Source: Otatea glauca
Taxonomy: Eukaryota > Streptophyta > Magnoliopsida > Poales > Poaceae
NCBI GenBank assembly: GCA_036346275.1
Contig: CM070723.1
Span: 48,128,743 to 48,192,742 of the forward strand
Direction of reading: 5' to 3'
Length of the DNA stretch: 64,000 nucleotides
Translations under genes and position numbers: made by a program
Shown: positions 59,201-64,000 of the stretch, one piece after another
Layout of the letters: every line of letters starts with the position of its first letter
Numbering within the stretch: the first letter of the stretch is position 1
The notes under the pieces: generated by a model
Told to the model about the DNA's origin: nothing
Databases searched by the model: none
The model's input: only the letters and a program-made list of their open reading frames with translations

Positions 59201-62200
59201 CACAACCTCTACAAAGTGTAAAACTATTCGAACAACCGTATCCACGGTCAAGGGCAGATAAGGGGCGTTTTCACAAGGTAGATTTATGGTTTTGTTTTAA
59301 AATGATATTTTGATAACCCGAGAGCAATTAGAGCTCTCGGGCAATTATTCTGGTAGGTTAGAGCCGGCTTGATGGATAGAACCCGATTCTTTGAACCTTA
59401 GTAGATAGAGCCTCAGTACTAGTGACTAGTTTGTTAATACTAGATAGAGCCTTAGTACTAGTCACTAGAAAAATATTTAGTTTCAATTATTGCAACTAGT
59501 TTGTTAAATGATTGCTTTTGAAAAACCGTGGTCTGTTTGAAATTTAAAATGTGGCTTTACGCAAAAGAACCCTAACATGCCTTCTTTGTTAAGCCTTGCA
59601 TCTATGTAATTGCATTATTCACAAGACTTGCTGAGTACTCTATGTACTCATTCTCAATTCATTGTTGCTCAGTTGTTGGGAATTGCATCGACATCAACCA
59701 TCATTTGAAAAAAACTACTACGAGGCTTATGATAACTAGGTCACGCTACCCCAATCAATTGCCTGTCGACATATGGATGGGCCATCACTTGACTTATGTT
59801 CTTCCGCTGCAGTTTATTCAAGTTATTTAGCCTAAAAGGGTCGTAATTGTAAGCTTTTACCATAAGGTTAATACTCTTTTATTTAATAATATTTGTTACT
59901 TCGTTATATCAAATTTGTGATGTGATTGTTTTATCATCAATGTTAAACTATGCACCTCAGCTTGATCCAAGACCGGTGCAAAAATACACAGATGGTTCGG
60001 ATTCCAAAATCCGGTGCCAACACATATCTTAATAGAAGTAGTAATGTTTGTGATCTTTTTCACTTTTCAAAGCCTATGTATCATCGATACGCGATACTGG
60101 TACGACGATACTGGTACGAAGATACGGCGATACGCAATTTCCTAAAAACAAGGATATGGCGATATGGCGAGTATATTTGTATTTAAAAAAATAAAAATAA
60201 GAGGGAGAAGGTGACGACAAAAGGAGGTGACAAGATTGTAGAGGGAGAAGACGGTGATGGCTAACAGGCTAGGTGGCAGGCTGGAGGTTGAGGGAGAAGG
60301 GAGGGGAGGCAACGATGGCTTGTAGAGGGAGAAGGCAATGGTGGCTTGCAGAAGGAGAAGACGGCGACGAGATTGCAGAGGGAGAAGGTGGCGACGGCTA
60401 GCAAGCCGGGTGGAGGGTTGGCGGCGACGGTGAGACTGTAGGGGGAGAAGGGAGGGGAGGTGGCGGCGGCCTGCTGGTTTGGTGGAGGCTGGAGGGGTGG
60501 TGGTAGCTAGTAGCAGTCGTCGGTCGGCTAGGTGGAGGGCGACGGCTGCTGGGTCTAGGGGTTTTACAGGAGTCGACGGTAGGAGAGATGGTTGGGTGGA
60601 ATGAGTGAGAAGGGGGGATTTTAAGGTTAGGAATGATGGTTTGGATTGGGCTTTGTGTTTTTGGGCCTAGAAGTATCAGGAAGTATCAAAGAAGGATCGG
60701 AGTTATTTTTATTAATTTTAAATACTGAATTTCACCCATCCTTCCTGATACCATATCGTGGAGGATTGTCGTATCGGGTACGTATCCAGTACCAGTACGG
60801 CAGTTTTGCGAAGGGTCGGTAATTCATAGTTCAAAGCTATGCAACACACTTCCCTTATCAACCAAAGTAATTTTTGTATAAGAATATACAGCTAATGTTT
60901 TATAATAGGAAGTGACAGCCATGTCAATATATTAGCTTGCAAGGTGAGCACGTAATCAGAAATGCAAGGAAGCAGAATGATAATGAAAAGTTGCCTAAAC
61001 TCTTCGAAAGGACAAGTTTCTAGAAAACACTGGAGTGTATTAATCTCAAATTTTGTCAATTGTAAATTTTCCTAATATGCTAAATGGAATCACATAACTG
61101 CAATGCAGTATGACAAGATAAGCAGTATTTTATCTGCTTACAAAGCCAGATACTTCCCATCCATGCTAACTGAAAGTGTGCAGATAGGTTTTCCCAGAAG
61201 TCTTTTGTACCCAATTCTGGTCCAATCACTTATGTTCCAAACAACAGTTACAACTTTGTTACCTGTTCCAATGTTGAATACAGATCTATTTAATGTGGGT
61301 TCATATGCATATAGCTATTTCTTGACTTCAATAGAACGTATACCGTTTGCAACTGTGCAAAACAATAATGGTTTCATGCCATCCCTAGAAAAGTGGCAAC
61401 ACTCGATCTTCTCATCCTGCATAGAAAAACAAAAGAACAAAAAGTTAAGTTTCAGCCATCTCAACTAGGGCTGGCTATCGAGCTATTATCAAGCTTCTTT
61501 CGAAATTGACATATTTCAACGTAAAATCATTTTGTTTACCATTTAAATGGTTATTTGAAATTCGAGCTAACGAGCCACTATCAAGCCAAGCTAAGCCTCA
61601 TTAACTTTTTTCTCTCGAAATGAACTCATTTCAATTTTGAACCTATTAACTACTGTAATCGAAGAAATTTTTATTCAAGCCTTAATGTGCTTTTTTGCCT
61701 GCCCTGATCTCAACAAGGAAACATGAAATGAAGAAATTCATCATAGCATACCGAAGATCGAGTCAAATTGACTAATGGCGCCCCCTCATCTATCTTCCAT
61801 ATTCTTGCAGAACCATCAGTGGACGTTGAAACTAAAAACTCTGAGTCTAAGCTACAAGAGAAAAGGCAGTAGGATTATATCAGTTGATGCTGAATAAAGC
61901 ACAGGGACAAGAGAAAAAGGCTGTAATGCCTGACATGTATGTTCGGAATTATTGCTACATTATTAATTTTCTTGGCTCCTTTTGTAAGACAATGCCTATG
62001 TGAATATGTGATTTTGTCCATTTACATCAATACTTTAGTTCATCCAATTGTAAAATACTCTGGTATTATTTTGCAAGACATAAAGGAAAAAATATACTTT
62101 CACTTGCCCTAACCTGATATCCATGTCGCGGAAGGACTTATGAGCTTTGGGTTCATCTAAGAGCACATTCATGCTTGGCCAATGAAATATTCTGAGATGC

Positions 62201-62673
62201 CCATCCTGTAGTGGTACCAAAAAAACAACTGTAAGGATCATAACCATTAACCGCGTATCAGAAAGTTTAGCTAGAAGAGTAGAGCTACCAGACAAGAATA
62301 CATTAGAAATTAGCATTAGACCTCAAAAAGTGAACCAGCCGGAAGAAATAGTCTAACAGATGATATAAAAACACATATTGAGGTTTTTTTAAAAAAAACT
62401 CACATGGCTGACAAATGTCCTTATTATTATGTATAACAGAAAAACATAATCAGGAAATAGAAAGGGCCCAAGGGGAGAGAAGAAACAGGGGAAAAAATGA
62501 CCCTTAAGAGGTAAAATATCAACATTGTACAATCTGATACCTCACCACCAATGGCAAATTTAGCGCCATCTGTGCTGAAAGAAAGACATTTCTGCGGTCC
62601 AATGGATTCAAGTGGTGAAGCATCTCTTGGAACAAGGCGAATGGTATACTCTTCAAAAACCAGTTTGAATAGC
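50286..62673 (-). CDS. PHF1: PHF1 / SEC12-like WD40 protein, 3' eight exons (5' end outside window)
   Basis: Plant PHF1 is an ER membrane protein related to SEC12 and is needed for ER exit of PHT1 phosphate transporters. Exons in transcript order: 62673-62541, 62205-62114, 61851-61752, 61416-61344, 61262-61142, 51277-51158, 50623-50553, 50464-50286. All are GT-AG and the joined frame is open (295 residues plus stop). WD40 repeats are seen as KCLSFSTDGAKFAIGGEDG, LDSEFLVSTSTDGSARIWK, VVTVVWNISDW, CTLSVSMDGKYLALGSHDG and SSIEFCPTERVVISTSHQW. One C-terminal membrane anchor (WLILLVLFLASAVMFYTFY) is followed by FWNFPMGRHQPAKPWS and a Pro-rich end NPW. Roughly 90 N-terminal residues, including the first exon, must lie beyond 64000. 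The first seen base completes a codon from the missing exon. It is distinguished from true SEC12 by the FWNFPMGRHQPAKPW tail. The AGO14 neighbour supports the name. Confidence 0.9.
51419..55324. mobile_element. 3.9-kb LTR-like element with TG...CA inverted termini
   Basis: The ends TGTAACATCCCAAATTTTG and CAAATTTTGGGATGTTACA match as inverted repeats at 18 of 19 positions. TGTAAC-CCC and GGG-GTTACA ends with a long non-coding body are known from the multi-kilobase LTRs of some rice gypsy families, so a solo LTR is the best guess. No gag-pol was found. The flanking five bases (CATAT and TCTAC) do not match, so a clean solo-LTR insertion is not shown; nesting or a DNA-transposon origin is possible. 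Confidence 0.6.
55325..55850 (+). other. Region between LTR-like element and hAT pseudogene
   Basis: The left part is pyrimidine- and C-rich and looks like a leader; the rest is AT-rich and intron-like. It is probably the 5' region of the hAT gene that follows. Confidence 0.4.
55851..57890 (+). pseudogene. hAT transposase (BED finger, DUF659, dimerisation motif), broken
   Basis: The start ATGGCAACTG (55851) leads to a BED-type zinc-finger remnant (IKRFKEHLA region, 55990-56110, in shifted frames with a duplicated GFRDVQKC-like piece). A 256-residue open frame (56189-56959) then carries a DUF659-like RNase H-fold region: SDEWTDRRGRHLVNFLVNSPEETFFLECIDAS, VVQVVTDNGASYKAVGKLL. A one-base shift near 56923 moves the AHCLDLMLEDIGKL block to the next frame (to 57300). 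After further stops the C-terminal hAT dimerisation motif appears at 57757-57880 (DWWCAYGGQAIELQRFAKHI, SSSGC, NWNTFEF) with a stop in place of the conserved Glu-Arg. It is a fossil of a plant hAT gene, antisense to the host PHF1-like gene and inside its intron. Confidence 0.87.
57891..58434. other. Intron DNA without recognised feature
   Basis: No coding or repeat signature was recognised. It may include the 3' end of the hAT element. TTA at 58432-58434 is the target copy of the next element. Confidence 0.45.
58435..59131. mobile_element. Tourist-like (PIF/Harbinger) MITE, 697 bp, TSD TTA
   Basis: The ends GGGTGCGTTTGGTTGACTGG and CCACCCAACCAAACGCCACC begin inverted repeats of about 50 bp that both contain GGATGGGATATGGCCATCCA. 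The 3-bp duplication TTA flanks it (58432-58434, 59132-59134). The interior (58620-58930) consists of tandem AAAATTTGAATTTTCG-like words. Confidence 0.88.
59135..60064. other. Intron DNA without recognised feature
   Basis: Only a short direct duplication (TAGATAGAGCC-TAGTACTAGT at about 59402 and 59440) is seen. Confidence 0.45.
60065..60830. repeat. Diverged element with GATACG-rich ends and purine-rich core
   Basis: The left end carries repeated CGATACTGGTACGA and GGCGATACG; the right end carries TCGTATCGGGTACGTATCC and AGTACCAGTACGG, partly complementary. The core (60190-60600) is made of imperfect GAGGGAGAAGG and GGCGACGG repeats, strongly purine-biased on the + strand. No transposase or target duplication was found. 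Confidence 0.55.
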
Positions 62674-64000
62674 CTACAATTTTAACATATGGTTTAATTA
62701 TGAAGTCCTAGACTTCATGAAAGCAAACAGAAAAGGAAAAACAAAATGTAACAGTGCAGATAGGATTTAACAAAGAAAGTGAGGAAGAATAAGTGTGTTG
62801 CTCTAATGAAGTAATGATCATTTCACCAGTGTAGTTAAGCCTGCTTTGAGTTAGTCAGAAGAATGTAACAAAAGGAACACCAATGCTCACAAAATATCAC
62901 CAATTAGATGGTACATAAACCTTGCACAGCTATAAAGTGTAAATCACACGGATATTCTCCCATTCCGTTAAGATTGTATCCGATTATCTTATGAATCTAT
63001 AAAAAAAACATCAGTTATACTAAATCTTGAGAAATTCAAAGTGCAAACATTATCTTTTCTCCACAAGTAATGAAGCATGCATTTGCTACTGCAATCCCAC
63101 TCCTAGGAGGAGAATGGGAAACTTTTGTTGTTGGACGCTAAGGAATTGCAGTTTTGGAAGGTTTTGTAGATCTTCATTTGAATTTATAAACCTCAAAAAC
63201 TAACACAAACAATGGCACAAAACCCCTCAATCAATTGTATAGGGGTTCTATTTAAGCCTTTTGGGTGTTTGGGAGTATCATACCACAAAGACTAATAAAC
63301 AGAAAAACACTATTAAATTTAATTTGCACAAAGTATGTGCAAGGAGAACTTGAATCAACACTGCTGCTAATAATCAGTACAGCTGTCTAATATCACATAA
63401 TGCCACTCAAAATTGTAAAAAGTACACCAACAAAGTTCTTTGGTAGTTTTTTCATTAACCCATTTGTGTCCTGTTCTACATAATAGTATAACTCAAACCA
63501 TCACCTAATGTAATTCAGTGATATTATTAGTTTCCTTGCAGCAGTAATCCATCATCCATCTATCTTCATCCAAGAAAAAGCTCGATTCTAGAGCATCATG
63601 AAAGGGCGCTCCTGCTCCAAATTAAACTATACAGGATGAAATTGGCACCTCCACATCATGAACCGAATCCATATCTTGGATTCAGCTCCAGCCGCTGAGA
63701 AATCTGATAGCACACCCATCAATCATTTTGACAAAAAGAAAAGGTACAGTGGCCCTTTTTAACTCCAACCGAACTACTTTTCATGTATAAAACACCTAGC
63801 TCCAGCTCCAAAGCACCAAACCAATTTGCTTCTCTAGATTACCTACAGTGAGCCCTAATCCAACCTCCATGGAACAGTAAGTCAGCAATCAAACGCGGAA
63901 AATCAGCTCAGGAATTCCACACATGATGACCACACCACAATCTAATTAGCCACAAATTGGCAACACATAACCTTGCAGTCCACACAGACCAACACCCTGC
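62674..64000 (-). other. First visible intron of the PHF1-like gene (at least 1327 bp)
   Basis: The acceptor TTGTAG ends at 62674. No GC-rich first exon of the family is visible to the end of the window, so the N-terminal exon must lie beyond 64000. No embedded transposon was recognised. Confidence 0.6.

Larger units (their letters stand above)
51278..61141 (-). other. 9864-bp intron of the PHF1-like gene
   Basis: The donor is GTAAGC (minus strand, at 61141) and the acceptor TTTCAG (before 51277). The codon split (TT|A, Leu) and the flanking residues KYLAL and GSHDGDF match the family without a gap. The intron contains at least four transposon-derived blocks. Confidence 0.88.

Noticed and set aside
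61103..61468. 121-residue + strand frame
   Set aside because: It is antisense to two PHF1-like exons and the intron between them.

Overview
This is plant nuclear DNA from a grass. The evidence is: two split genes with GT-AG introns, GC-rich first exons, TATA-box promoters, many Ty1-copia, CACTA, hAT and Tourist-type elements, and no bacterial gene organisation. Three host genes are supported: an Argonaute of the AGO1/AGO5 clade (13763-20543, + strand, complete, 22 exons, 1022 residues), an intronless nodulin-like/NFD4-type major facilitator (33550-35442, - strand, 630 residues) and a PHF1/SEC12-like WD40 protein (50286-62673, - strand, 3' part of the gene, 295 residues in eight exons). From memory, rice chromosome 7 carries AGO14 and PHF1 as near neighbours, so the window looks like that interval in an Oryza or close relative. 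The species itself cannot be proved from the sequence.

Layout. 1-8126: CACTA (En/Spm) DNA. It holds a decayed Transposase_24-type gene at the left edge, a decayed TNP2-type transposase (6058 to 2821, - strand), AT-rich minisatellites, GGCGGTT/AACCGCC subterminal repeats and one clear terminus ending at 8126. 8127-13650: non-coding DNA with a hAT-type element carrying a perfect 8-bp target duplication, other diverged repeats and the Argonaute promoter. 13763-20543: Argonaute. 21701-26559: decayed Ty1-copia element (+), interrupted by a repeat also present in inverted orientation at about 9062-9424. 27402-32809: second decayed Ty1-copia element (-). 33550-35442: transporter. 35443-41204: non-coding DNA with a diverged transposon-like block, a 440-bp tandem duplication and long TA tracts. 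41205-47536: a third Ty1-copia element (-), the least decayed, with a 5-bp target duplication AGAAC. 48614-49262: hAT-type element. 50286 to the right edge: the PHF1-like gene.

The most striking architectural point is that the PHF1-like gene is split by one intron of 9864 bp (51278-61141) that holds a 3.9-kb LTR-like element, a hAT transposase pseudogene, a Tourist-type element and another diverged repeat. The exons on either side still join in frame.

Functionally the three host genes act separately: small-RNA-guided silencing, membrane transport, and ER exit of phosphate transporters. Most of the remaining sequence is transposon-derived. I found no CRISPR array, operon, tRNA, rRNA or prokaryotic system. 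I do not see strong evidence for a wholly new system; the best leads are the inverted repeat pair flanking the Argonaute gene, the TE-loaded PHF1 intron, and a few gene-like GC-rich blocks inside transposons.
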